Positions 38,781-47,915 of a stretch of DNA of 47,915 nucleotides are shown piece after piece. The stretch covers positions 1 through 47,915 of the forward strand of contig JAUCBJ010000582.1 in assembly GCA_032718475.1 (NCBI GenBank), in the 5' to 3' direction. This stretch comes from Nemertoderma westbladi (lineage: Eukaryota > Xenacoelomorpha > Nemertodermatida > Nemertodermatidae). The notes under the pieces were generated by a model. That model was given only the letters and a program-made list of their open reading frames with translations. It had not been told where the DNA came from and searched no databases. A program made the translations under genes and the position numbers. Numbering within the stretch: position 1 is the stretch's first letter; each line of letters begins with the position of its first letter.

Positions 38781-38862
38781 CCCGACTGGGATTCGAACTC
38801 GTAACCTATGTAATGTAACCAACGCCTTAACCATCTGACCACTACGCCACGAGAGTACCTAA
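38781..38862 (-). repeat. tRNA-derived SINE head
   Basis: The minus strand has a good A box (TGGCGTAGTGG, 38839-38849) and B box (AGTTCGAATCC, 38789-38799), the RNA polymerase III internal promoter. T-stem and acceptor bases do not pair, so it is not a working tRNA gene. A tRNA-like SINE head is the best reading. Confidence 0.65.
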
Positions 38863-38995
38863 GGGTTTTATGTGTACAAATATGAATAGGCATATTACAT
38901 TACTGTAACTCAATCAAAATACGTCGGATTTTCGAAAGTTTTTACGTTAAAGTTAAACTACAAATGCTATCTTATAGTGAAATAATTCATCAACA

Positions 38996-39188
38996 GTATT
39001 TCGATTTCACTCACCCCTTACATTACTACCCCGTTGTTTATACTGTGTGCTCATATTTGACGCGTAATAATTTAATTATTTAACCTATTATGATATTTTT
39101 CTTCCCCACATTTTGCGCGTTAAATTTACGATGCAATTCTATAGTATTTCGATTTCACTCACCCCTTACAATACTACTCCGTTGTTTA
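38996..39188 (+). repeat. Minisatellite remnant at the right end
   Basis: One partial 54-bp unit (38996-39043), one spacer with GACGCG and GCGCGTTAAA, and one full unit (39136-39188), joined directly to the right terminus. Same orientation as the main arrays. Confidence 0.92.
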
Positions 39189-39675
39189 TACTGTGTGCTT
39201 ATATTTGACGCGTTACAATTTAATCTATTATAATATTTTTCTTCCCCACATTTCGCGCGTTATAAATTACGATGCAATTCTAATTCTATGGTATTTTGAT
39301 TTCACCCACCGCTTGCAATACTACTCCGTCGTTTATAGTTTATGCGTTCTAAAATTACTATTTGAATTTCACAGTGCAACACTATTTTGTTCTGACCCAA
39401 TTAATGTATATACTGTATTTAGTATTTACAGCATATAGCATCTGTAGCCCCCCCCCCCCCCCCCGTCTTCGTTTGGTTTCATGTTCTACTTGGTGTTGGT
39501 GGAGGGAATTTTGAATTTTAATTGTTAGTTTTATAATTGCTTACTTTAATTATAGTCTGAAGCAGGCCGTTAGGCCGATAACGTTTACCACTACTAGATC
39601 TATTTTCAGCCAGTCAGACCCCATACTGCCTGTTTGTCACTGACAACTTGCATATAATATATACATCAACCATGA
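39189..39675 (+). repeat. Right inverted terminus of the giant element
   Basis: Mirror image of 28010-28501, with the hammerhead-like hairpin at 39555-39594 and a C17 tract at 39448-39464 in place of the left G14. Confidence 0.93.
39555..39594 (+). ncRNA. Hammerhead-like hairpin, right terminus
   Basis: Same CTGAAGCAGGCCGTTAGGCC-GATAAC structure as the left copy. Flanking TAGT and ACTA could pair as a short stem I. The altered core makes activity unlikely. Confidence 0.35.
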
Positions 39676-39703
39676 TATATTATGTATGAATATACAACAT
39701 TAA

Positions 39704-39955
39704 TTAATTGCTTTCGCCGTGAGGACCAGCCAGTGCATAATCTTGTACTTTGGCAGCCTCATGGAGTGAATAAGCATGGTGGACAGCCCATGACTTTCTT
39801 GAGACGCATCTTAAAGGACACTGGCCTTGAAGATGCGGATAATCTAGCAAATGTCATGGGTGATAGGGAGTTGTGTCGGTGCAATTTTGTCGATAAGCCG
39901 GCACAGCATTCTTAAAAATGCAGCTGCAATGCAGCATGCCGATCCTAGTAGTAGT
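39704..39955 (+). pseudogene. LINE A C-terminus and 3' end
   Basis: Plus-strand coding begins at the Cys after FAGH: CFRREDQPVHNLVLWQPHG, MTFLRRILKDTGLEDADN, LANVMGDREL, ending AQHS* at 39915. The short 3' UTR (ATGCAGCTGCAATGCAGCAT) and GATCCTAGTAGTAGT tail follow. Its first bases, TTGCTTTC, match the point where LINE A is broken at 11040, so it is probably the displaced end of that copy. Confidence 0.88.
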
Positions 39956-40045
39956 GCGCAGCAAAGTCTAGATCAGTAAGGACTTTGCTGGATTTCCTCG
40001 ACTTCTTGTGTCAGTGCCAGTAGTGGGTGTTACCATCACCTACAA
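39956..40045 (-). pseudogene. Short LINE A RT fragment
   Basis: Matches 23985-24060 (FADD-box region) on the opposite strand to the preceding LINE A end. The two are joined tail to tail with CGCAG between. Confidence 0.75.
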
Positions 40046-41600
40046 TACACTTACACATTAATTTCTTTTCTCCCGGCAGTTTAGAATTATCCAGATTGGT
40101 TTTGAAACGTTGCTTTAATATGAGAATTTCACTATGACTCCTTTCATTATCTTTTCATAAGATAGAAATAACCAAAATGATCGCATAATTAACATTTGTA
40201 TATTAAATTTTCCTACGCGGTTAGAATTCACTCAAGGGAATTATTTATGTGGGTTTAAGTTACTCTGAGCAAGCCTATCATTATAGTGCATTTTAATTGT
40301 TTTGCATTTAACAATTGTTAATTATTAATCTGACGCATATTATATTTATTGTTTCACTAACTAATTTCACCAATTTACAACCCAAATTCAATTTGCTACA
40401 GTTTGAGTTGGAGTTTTATGTATTGTATTTTAGTACTGTATATCTCAACAATAGACTAAACGAGGAAATATTCTAATAACGATTGTCTGTCTATGTGTAA
40501 GTTTTCCATTTCACCATTCATATTCGTTTCAGTCTGGGAATAAATTTCGGTTTGCTTAAGTTTCATTAGAGTAATTATCAATGTGCAGTTAAGAAACCAT
40601 TATACGTTTCCATGACAAAACACAGTTATCGGGTTAGGACTTTGTATAGAGTACTTTCAAACGAAAGTAATGAGTTGGGACTTTAGCGCTCCCGGAGTTT
40701 ATGCAAACGCTTTTATTATTAATTATTGATAAGTGTGAAATTGGCTATTCGCGAAACTGAGGGGTATTCGCAATCAATATTCAACGAGTTAGGATATTAT
40801 GGTATTTCCGGTCTTACAATCATTTAGCACTTAGTACAAATTGAATATAAGTGTGATTGACTAATTAACGAAAATTAAAATAACACGAGAGAAAGTAAAA
40901 AAACTAATTGATAATAGGTAAACAAAATTAAAATATAACAGACAATAAAAGCCAGAAAAACCGACGTACCGGTAATGAGTTATTTAAACGAACTTTCATA
41001 TTTTACAGATTTATAACTGATGTTACACGAATATTGATTGGATTGTATTATTTTTCCTGTAAATATTGTGAATTGATAAAATTGAAACAATAACTATTTT
41101 CATCATTGTGTGAAAAGTTTCACATAAACAGTATTTATGTACCGAGCGAGCGCGGCGGGGATGTTTACATAAATATACAAGGGTCATTCATTCATAAGTA
41201 CCCTTTTCACAAAATGATGTTGGCCATTTTGTTAAATTATGTCAATTTAACGACGTTCTGAATGAAATTGAAAATTAATATAATATATATAATAATATAA
41301 TATTAATAATAATATTATTAAAAAATGAAAATTAATATTGTAATGTTTAGGATATTTAATAAAATTCATATCCTTTTCAGGCAACTAATTGCAGTTGGTA
41401 CATCAACTAAATAATCTAACACTTAGCCTACAATCAATGGCTATCAAGTTGTTAATTTTCATAAAAATAGCTCACGTTTATGTAGCCTATAATGCACTAA
41501 TTATTGCAATTTACCTGCTATAAAAGGCAACTTTGGAGAATAAAAATACGCATTACTCTACATAAAAACAATAGAGTTTTCTCTTATAACCATAAAATTG
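40046..41600. other. AT-rich intergenic DNA
   Basis: No gene recognised. It includes a (TAATA)n-like run at 41275-41330. The stretch 40350-40525 is a diverged copy of 41600-41975 lacking the central insertion. Confidence 0.5.
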
Positions 41601-41641
41601 TTTGACTGATAATTTCACAAATTTAGAACCTCAATTTGGGG

Positions 41642-41908
41642 TATCTCAACAATTGAGACAGGGGGGGAAACTCGACGCAAAACCTGCCTTGGCGAATTAA
41701 TATCCCGAATTAATATGTTAAATTCTCAATTTAGGGAAAGGAGCAGGTTACAGTGGCACGTTATTTTAACCAAAACAATAAAATAAACACAATAGAACAG
41801 GTTACAGTTTTATTTTTGAGAGTTATCAGCTGTTATTTGCGTCGAATTTCCCCTGGAGAGAGATGAATTTTTATTGCGTCGAGTTTCCCCCCCTATCTTC
41901 AACAATTG
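41642..41908. mobile_element. Small palindromic-ended insertion (MITE-like)
   Basis: Arms GGGGGGGAAACTCGACGC (41661-41678) and GCGTCGAGTTTCCCCCCC (41876-41893) are perfect inverted repeats. TATCTCAACAATTG and TATCTTCAACAATTG flank them as a probable 14-15 bp duplication. The related stretch at 40441 has only one TATCTCAACAAT, like an empty site. A third GCGTCGAATTTCCCC copy lies inside at 41839. Confidence 0.65.
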
Positions 41909-42150
41909 GACCATGGAGGAATTTTGAAATAACGATTGTCAATGTCTAGGTTTTCCATTTCACGGCAATCACTCACTACTAGTATACTGTAGAGTACTTT
42001 AGATACTAGACGCCGTAGACAACGTCGTCAACCCCGATTGTGACATCAGGTTGGGAGGCCTGTCCGGCTTCCGCCGCCGTGCAGCGGCGTTGCTTCTCTC
42101 CAACGGGTGTCATCAGACTCTTTGCAGCAGTCCCAACTGTTGGAACCCAC

Positions 42151-42905
42151 ATCGTCCAACATCAACCAGCTGTAACCGTCAGACTTGCCGGGATTAGGTT
42201 TACCAGGTTTCCTCTCTCCATCATAAGGGCCAAATAATGTTCCCGGATTCAAGTCGACCTTTGTAAACACTCCTTTATTATGAATCGGAGATTTCTTTAT
42301 CTCCAAACACGAGGGAATGGTTCTGCTGCCCCGGTTCCTTCCTCTGCGAGTGGTTTCGGTATTCGGTACGAAGTTAACTATATAGTCACTATATTCCTCG
42401 CCGCAATTGTCGCAGAATATAAAGTTGTTGAATGATTTTATTGGACAGTTGCGGTTGGCGTAATCGACCTCCTTTCTGGGTCGTAAACCACATCGGGGTT
42501 CGAAAGGAGCCGTCGATTTAGAAGAGACGATGACATTTAAATCCGACTCAACTGTAGAAGAACCCGAAATCTCTTCAACTATTTCTTCTCCCTCGGCTAC
42601 TGAGCCCGGACTTCCCCCACTAGAAGTCCTTCCCGCTCCCGAACCAACGCGTCCCAAACTGTTAGCGAGTTTATCGTTAACCGATTCCTCGGCACTCGGT
42701 ACAGATGGACCAACAGTATCCGAGTGTCTACCGGAACTGACGTCATCCAACAGATCGATTACTGTATCAGATAGATTCACATCGGGAATACATTCCAGCT
42801 GTTCTTTTATTTCCTCGATGGAATCAGTTGGAACGATAAACGATGACGAATTAAGACCTCCTGTTTCCCTGATAATATCGGTCGGAGAAGTCACTAAGTT
42901 CCCTT
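42151..42905 (-). CDS. PRDM9-like exon: linker, zinc pair and N-terminal part of PR/SET domain
   Basis: Open minus-strand frame bounded by an acceptor (CTTTCAGCCACAG before 42905) and a donor-like GTGGGT after 42151. The first 130 residues are acidic and Ser-rich. GLRPRKEVDYANRNCP then matches the basic stretch before the PR/SET domain of PRDM7/9/11. A CDNC pair (about 42410) is followed by IPSCLEIKKSPIHNKGVF, GTLFGPYDGERK and GYSWLMLDD, the first half of the PR/SET methyltransferase fold. The rest (cofactor and substrate residues) should lie in later exons, none of which was found in the window. There is no in-frame ATG near the 5' side, consistent with an internal exon. It could be a live gene or an exon left by a pseudogene. 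No frameshift or nonsense codon is seen. Confidence 0.7.
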
Positions 42906-43185
42906 CTGTGGCTGAAAGCGGCCATGTTTAATTAACTACCAATTTTATAGAAGTTTTAATTGGTTATTAATAAATATTGTCATATATTAAATTCTTATTC
43001 ATAGATATATTGATTATTGAATGAATATTAGCATATCTCGAGATATGCACGTTACTTTTGGGAACTTATTTATGATGCAAAATATACCAAATCTCTAAAA
43101 GTTTCAAACTTGGTATTATCATGCCGTGTTAATAAAAGTTAGTGTAATCGCCCACTCTGAGCAAGCAGGTAGTTTCATTTAGGCT

Positions 43186-43920
43186 ATTAACCCTAGCTGG
43201 CCCGGGCTAATTTACTACCCGGTACGTAGGCTACTGTAATTGGCCCGTGGGGGGGGGGGGGGGGGGGGTCATTTTAGACAATTTTTAAATCTTTGTCTCA
43301 AAAATTCCAATTTTGAATGGTATAAGGGTTTTCAAGATCGTTGATCACGATAATGCTAAAAATATTTTCTGGCGATTCAACCATCATTGTTAGTGCTATT
43401 TTGGTCCCCCAGGACGAAAAGTACAAGTTAATAAATGTCAAACTAAAAAATGTTCTGTTTGGCTTGGTCTGAACGTATACGGGTTTTCGAGGTCGTTAAT
43501 CACGATAAAACTAGTTATAAATATTGCTGGTAAATGAAAACCAAATTTTGGTCCCAATCTGGTGCCCCAGAACGAAAAGTACAAGTAGTAAAAAATGACA
43601 AACTGTTAAATTTGGCCTTCGGTTTGGTAATTCTGAAGCGTTACAGGTGTTCAAGGTCGCTGATCGCGATAGATCTCGTTAAAAATCATTCGAGGTAACG
43701 CAACAATCGTTTTGTTGTCCTCGTCTGGTATTATTATATATTTTTTATTATTATATATTATTATATTGTTGCATGAATTCAGATTCCCAACTGCGTTTGT
43801 TTCAGAGTTATAACAAAAAAAACCACGGGGTCCCCCCCCCAAACCATGGACACCCCCCCCCCCCCCCCCCAACCACGGACACCCCCCCACCCTCTCCTCC
43901 GGGGTTTAATAGGGTTAATG
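43186..43920. mobile_element. Non-coding repeat element with TTAACCC ends and poly-G/poly-C tracts
   Basis: Begins TATTAACCCTAG near 43186 and ends TTTAATAGGGTTAAT near 43919, an inverted pair. A G20 tract (43249-43268) and a C18 tract (43853-43870) sit near opposite ends. Three diverged units of about 165 bp (GGGTTTTCAAGATCGTTGAT near 43327, related starts near 43482 and 43646) fill the interior. No coding capacity. TTAA at the outer edges is a possible duplication. Confidence 0.5.
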
Positions 43921-44302
43921 TCAACAAAAGTTATGATAAATGAGTAACTGAAAATTTAAACAAAAAAAATACTCAGAACCAAATTTGAAAAAAATTAGTT
44001 TCACAATAAAATTATCCGAACATCAAAATGAATTGTTCAACATTAAAAACAATAACCCGAAATAAACAAATAAATGTACCCCAAAACAAGTATCCTATCA
44101 AAAATGAATGACAAACACCCAAAATAAATACAAATTTTCTCCAAATTAAATTCATATCGAGAAAAATCATTTTGAAATTACCAATTGAGGGAAAGGAACA
44201 GTTTATATAGGTTGTACTTTCTAACAAAAATAATAAACGAATATCATTAAATGTTAATAAAAATGAGCAGGTTACAGTGTCAGCATACTACAATATATAA
44301 AT

Positions 44303-45414
44303 TAGGGATGTGCCGGATATCCGGCCGGGTCGGAATACCTTCCGGATTTTGAAAAAAAAATCCGGTTCCGTTTCCGGCCGGATTTTAATTTTTTCGCCGG
44401 ATTTCAATTTCAACAAATTGTTGACAAAATTTACAATTAATGTAAATTTTCCAAAAAAAAACATCAAACTAAGTTTTATTTTAAATTAAATTTAAACATA
44501 AACAAATACAATGTAATACAAAACAATTATTTTCATAGTTGCATCATATTCATTCATATTATGAATGATAAAGTCTGTAGCAGAGCTATTATTTTACGAC
44601 TATCTGACATTCTACGCTGAGCTGACCGACTACTTTTTACCAAGAATATTTGTATTTGGTTGGGCTCAGCCTCACTAACACTTAATATATAATAAATAGT
44701 ACATGTATGGCCATATACTAATTAAGCTTACCACCGTGAATGACCAGTTTATATATTCGAGAGGCAATTTAGAAACTAGTAAATCCAATTTAAATCAGAG
44801 AGTATATACAAAAACTACACCTATTGTTTCTTCGTTCTATTTTTCAATTTGCACTTTATTTATCAAATCAATCCATTATATCAAATCGGCGTAGGTTATG
44901 GTACAAAAATATTAGTTTCTCTCCACGATCCGGAAGTAGACGAGAGCGTTTCTCATCAAATACATTACCAGCCTCTACAAATATTCACTCGGAATAAATT
45001 GAAGACGCTGGTGATACTAAATATATTTAGAAGTGTTTGTAAATTAGGAAATGATCCCTTATTTGCAGCCAACCAACGTAAAACGCTCTTCTCGTCCCGT
45101 TTAGTTGGGATAGTTGACATACACTTACTAATCTACTTCTGAATTCTTATTAAAGTCAAAGTACCTTGCTGATCATGATCCAGCACGTTATCTACGTATC
45201 GATGCAGGACCTAACGCCCAAAGGATCAAATGACGTGGTATCCTCCCTCCCTCCAGTTCTGTTCATGCATAAAGGTACCATATAGCTGATTCAAGGAAAA
45301 AAGTGGTGATATATAAAAAAAATCCGGCTTTGGACGGGAATTCGGGCCGGATTTTTTTTACAAATCCGGCTCCGGCGTGGCCGGTTTGAAAATAGTCAAT
45401 CCGGCACATCCCTA
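44303..45414. mobile_element. Non-autonomous hAT transposon
   Basis: TIRs TAGGGATGTGCCGGAT at 44303 and the mirror ATCCGGCACATCCCTA form ending at 45414, rich in nested ATCCGGCC motifs. A perfect 8-bp duplication ATATAAAT lies at 44295-44302 and 45415-45422. TIR type and duplication length are diagnostic of hAT. It contains a small remnant of transposase (44915-45100, minus strand). Confidence 0.93.
44915..45100 (-). pseudogene. hAT transposase C-terminal dimerisation remnant
   Basis: Across two frames the minus strand reads WLAANKGSFPNL, then SPASSIYSE and, after a stop, EAGNVFDEKRSRLLPDR. This matches the order WW..NK..FP.L, SSA.SER.FS and AGN....KR.RL.P of the hAT dimerisation region. The catalytic part is missing. 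Frameshift and stop show it is long dead. Confidence 0.72.
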
Positions 45415-45422
45415 ATATAAAT

Positions 45423-46040
45423 GAATAAACATTTATAAATATAAACATTTGTATGGTTAATCAATAATCAATGACATTGAATGAATAAAGTTCCCGTAAA
45501 ATATTGGGAGAAACATCATATTTGGTGCGGGAAGTATCGTTTTTGGTTGAAAGTGAATTAAATTTGGGTAGAAATAATTATATTTTGGGTGCCGGTTTGA
45601 GTAAATTAATAACTTTTTGGGATCGCCGAGATATTTAAATTGGGGGATGTAAATTGTTGGGGCTATTAAAGAACATTAACAAACACAACGGGAAATAATA
45701 GCAGCAAACTATATGGCAGAAATTGTGGAAGGGGGAGTTTACCAATTAATTATGCTAAATTAATTAATAAATGCTGAAGGTAATTAATTACCGATCCAGA
45801 AATATATTAGATAAATTACTGTTTGAACTATTACCGGTATGTATTGCTTTTTTACACAATATATAGCGGGAAAAAATGTTTAAGAAGATTCCGTCCTACT
45901 GTGATTGGCCATGACTGAAGCTTTTCCCCAATCATTTTACCTCAATAAATACTAGCGCGATTCTGTAACGAGTAAAATTTATGTTGAGATAAATAATATA
46001 TCTCGGTGAAATATATAAAAACTAAATTATTTAATTACTA
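45423..46040. other. AT-rich segment, no gene seen
   Basis: Contains ATTGGCC and CAATAAATACTAGCGCG motifs around 45903-45960 that resemble CCAAT and TATA elements on the plus strand, but no ORF of note follows. Confidence 0.4.
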
Positions 46041-46057
46041 TGGCCGGTTTCAACCAC

Positions 46058-46169
46058 CGTGATTCTCTCCAGTGATAGATTCTGTTTCATTCACGTCTTT
46101 CATGTCAAAATCGAAACTTCCTTCTGCGCTCAGATAACGGATGGAATCGAACTCGGAATCCATTGACAT
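46058..46169 (-). CDS. Possible first exon upstream of the PRDM9-like exon
   Basis: ATG at 46169 (MSMDSEFDSIRYLSAEGSF, then DFDMKDVNETESITGENH) gives a short acidic peptide like the acidic start of the exon at 42905. A GT donor (GTGGTT) after 46058 would leave phase 1, which fits the acceptor phase at 42905. The donor is weak and the peptide is too short to classify. Without splicing it ends at a stop after 39 residues. Confidence 0.3.
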
Positions 46170-46333
46170 CTCGAAGAGTTAATATATGATATAAAGTGAA
46201 TTAAAAATACAATATACTATTACAATACAGATGGAATTTTTGTTATTCTAAAAGTAGAACATAAACTGCAAAACGAATATAATATATTCAGTGATACAGT
46301 AGGTACTGTAGTAGCTTGCTAAATTAAGCTATT

Positions 46334-46360
46334 GTATACGGTGGCCAAAAGCGGCTGTAG
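46334..46360 (+). repeat. Single TIR-like end related to the 191-2627 element
   Basis: TACGGTGGCCAAAAGCGGCT resembles the TIR TACGGTGGCCCAGAACGGCC. No mirrored partner was found downstream. It may be a solo end of a related family. Confidence 0.35.
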
Positions 46361-46940
46361 GATAGGTGTCATACGGGTCTGGTCTGGACGGTGTCTGTCG
46401 GTCTGTAAGTAGGTCGACGGTTAACGCTATAAAAATAAACTACCGGAAAATAAAAAAATTAACGGAAACAAACGCTCGTGATTGGCGGTTTCCAATGTGG
46501 GAATTTTGAAACTCACTATAGTTTTGTACGGTTGTTTAAGTGGTATTGTATATGCAGCACCCTGGTTTAGTGGTGACAATCCTGGGCTCCCAATCATTCC
46601 AAGCCAAAACCTGGCTTTTATCCTTATCTGGTGGATAAATGGGAACTTACTGTGGAAGATCACCTATATTGGTAAACAGGCATTCCTTGGCTTAACGAGC
46701 CTAACAGATTCTCCCATTCATTAAGTGGTAGTATTCACTTACAACATAAAGTTTATGTTCATTTTACTGTGTAATATACTTTATTTTACATCAATATCTG
46801 TCTGTACAATATATTTTCCGTAATTTTTCATCTATTTTAAGCAACAACCGAACAAATACAGAAATGTTGATTGCATTTGTACCGTTATGTAGTCATTTGA
46901 ATATACTGTAGGATCAGGTGACAAAGTCAGGTGGGATAAC
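46361..46940. other. Intergenic DNA, no gene seen
   Basis: Short open frames on both strands around 46430-46720 have no recognisable motif. No repeat structure seen. Confidence 0.4.
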
Positions 46941-46941
46941 T

Positions 46942-47690
46942 ACTACTATAATCGGCCTGCTGCATTTAAACTGCACATTGAGATGCTATGCCAGCTTAAC
47001 AAAAACATATTCTCACCATCATGTAATCCACAATTGACAAGCCCAATTGAGAGTGCATTAAGAATGCTATGCCAATCAAAGTTGCATCGCCACAACTCCC
47101 TATCCCCCATGAATTTAAGGAGAATATTCACATTATTCAAAGGCCAGAGTCCTTTAGGAGGCGTTTCACGAAAGTCACGGGCTGCCACCATGCTTATTCA
47201 CTCCATGAGGACGCCAAAGCGCAAGATTATGCACTGGCTGGTTCTGACGGCGAAAGCAATGTCCTGCAAAGCGGGGGCGGTTCTGTTCAAGTGTCAAGCT
47301 AGGGGAGACTAATGAAACACCTCCAAGGTTGTATAGACTGATAGAGGCTACGGTTGGAGATGTGTTCATTGTACTTGACACAATGAGCTCAACACAGCAT
47401 TATTGAGAAAGTGCGATCCAGAGATTTGGTGTCCGCAATAGCAGTTAGAGCCCAGCATGGACTCCCGTACAGGATAAGAGTACTGGTACTACTACAGCCA
47501 TAATAAATAATCGAACCTTAAGTTTCCGTTTTATTCTATTGGACTTCCAAATCATGTAGACTATTTTACGCCGCCCATGCCTTCCCCTTACATATCGGAA
47601 GGTCTGAAATTCGAATCCATAATCCCAAGTACCAGAAGTCATCCACGTGCTCAAGCAAGCCGTCCCTAGAGCTTAAATGCCCCTTTCTGC
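46942..47690 (-). pseudogene. LINE A subfamily 2, C-terminal half and 3' end
   Basis: Minus-strand pieces match LINE A in order: the FCYLGSW-equivalent region near 47650, KSNRIKRKLKVRLF, then the VPVLL and AEDTKSLD regions, TLEQNRPRFAGHCFRR, HNLALWRPHGVNKHGG, and a degraded DRELWRCN end near 47090. The 3' tail ACTACTACTATAATC (plus strand, 46942) corresponds to the (TAG)n tail of other copies. Multiple frameshifts. It shares changes with 5946-6640. Confidence 0.8.
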
Positions 47691-47789
47691 CTTTCAAACA
47701 ATGACCATAAAATGACCCAAACCACCCGATTAGTAGCCAGCTGCAAATGGGGTGTAAAAATCACGAAAAAAACACCGTAATTATTCGAG

Positions 47790-47905
47790 GAATCGGAACA
47801 AAAGTGCGTGGTGGCATGAACAGAACATCGAAAATGAGCGGTAACATGAATAGAACACAACATCGAAAGTGCGCGGAAACACACAACACCGAAATACCGG
47901 TACGT
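47790..47905 (+). repeat. Short diverged tandem repeat, about 35-bp unit
   Basis: Three loose copies of AACATCGAAAGTGCGCGG-AAACA / AACATCGAAAATGAGCGG-TAACA / AAAAGTGCGTGG-TGGCA. Weak but visible. Confidence 0.5.
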
Positions 47906-47915
47906 GGTGATGTAA

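Larger units (their letters stand above)
27962..39683. mobile_element. Giant inverted-repeat element with minisatellite core (foldback-like or Penelope-like)
   Basis: Inverted termini of about 490 bp lie at 28010-28501 and 39189-39675. ATGATATATTAT occurs at both outer edges (27962-27973 and 39672-39683), a possible 12-bp target duplication. A 36-bp extension lies only on the left, between this repeat and the TIR. Inside are 54-bp minisatellite arrays, unique AT-rich DNA and a gypsy insertion. Foldback elements (for example TU of sea urchins) have repeat-laden TIRs. Penelope-like elements can have inverted terminal repeats, a one-sided extension, variable duplications and hammerhead motifs, and a hammerhead-like hairpin is present in both TIRs. 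No transposase or RT of its own was found. Confidence 0.65.

Noticed and set aside
38781-38862. A functional tRNA gene on the minus strand
   Set aside because: A and B boxes are good, but T-stem and acceptor stem do not pair; better explained as a SINE head.
39555-39594. Active hammerhead ribozyme
   Set aside because: The hairpin position is suggestive, but core bases differ from CTGATGA and GAAA, so I kept it only as hammerhead-like.
45895-46080. A histone-like or other promoter and ORF starting ATGGCCGGTTTCAACC at 46040
   Set aside because: CCAAT- and TATA-like motifs are present, but the ORF stops after eleven codons. Resemblance to ATGGCCGCTTTCAGCC near 42926 (minus strand) is short and may be chance.

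Overview
The window reads as repeat-dense, AT-rich intergenic DNA of an invertebrate metazoan. A BEL/Pao LTR retrotransposon (a superfamily known only from animals), a mag-like Ty3/gypsy element, several APE-type LINEs, hAT and Mutator-like DNA transposons, and one exon of a PRDM9-type PR/SET gene with flanking splice signals all point that way. Nothing prokaryotic is present. The species cannot be named from the sequence. Almost everything recognisable is a mobile element, and most of the interest lies in how these elements are nested.

Layout. 182-2636 is a non-autonomous terminal-inverted-repeat (TIR) transposon with 22-bp internal tandem repeats, a captured LINE fragment and a TATA-bearing unique segment. 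2850-3295 is a LINE C-terminal fragment, 3557-3834 a candidate MITE and 4083-4248 an unidentified exon-like piece. 4287-8710 is a scrambled set of pieces of one LINE family (called LINE A here). 8711-10212 is a broken Mutator-like (DDE) transposase gene. 10600-11370 holds half of a TTAA transposon, a piece of a second LINE (LINE B) and a piece of LINE A. 11371-23740 is a 12.4-kb BEL/Pao element with near-identical LTRs and the 5-bp duplication CCTCA. It keeps gag and protease, has lost RT, RNase H and integrase, and carries an extra zinc-knuckle ORF. 23741-25935 returns to LINE A. 26164-26386 is a (CAGA)n microsatellite, 26390-26911 the other half of the TTAA transposon and 26912-27849 the rest of LINE B. 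27962-39683 is a giant element with 490-bp inverted termini, a 54-bp minisatellite in five arrays, and an intact Ty3/gypsy element (33221-37837, LTRs identical by eye). The LINE A 3' end follows at 39704.

Right part. 40050-42150 is AT-rich with a small palindromic insertion. 42151-42905 is a PRDM9-like PR/SET exon on the minus strand, with a possible upstream exon at 46058-46169. The putative intron holds a poly-G-bearing repeat (43186-43920) and a non-autonomous hAT element (44303-45414, perfect 8-bp TSD). A further LINE A copy ends the window.

How it fits together. Junctions and target-site duplications suggest one history. LINE A was hit by LINE B. LINE B was hit by a TTAA transposon and by the giant inverted-repeat element, which later received the gypsy element. 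The BEL/Pao element landed elsewhere in the same LINE A copy. An inversion of about 16 kb, with both ends in the TTAA transposon, then split the nest. The only ORFs that look functional are the gypsy gag and pol, the BEL gag-protease, and perhaps the BEL accessory ORF, which has one in-frame TGA.
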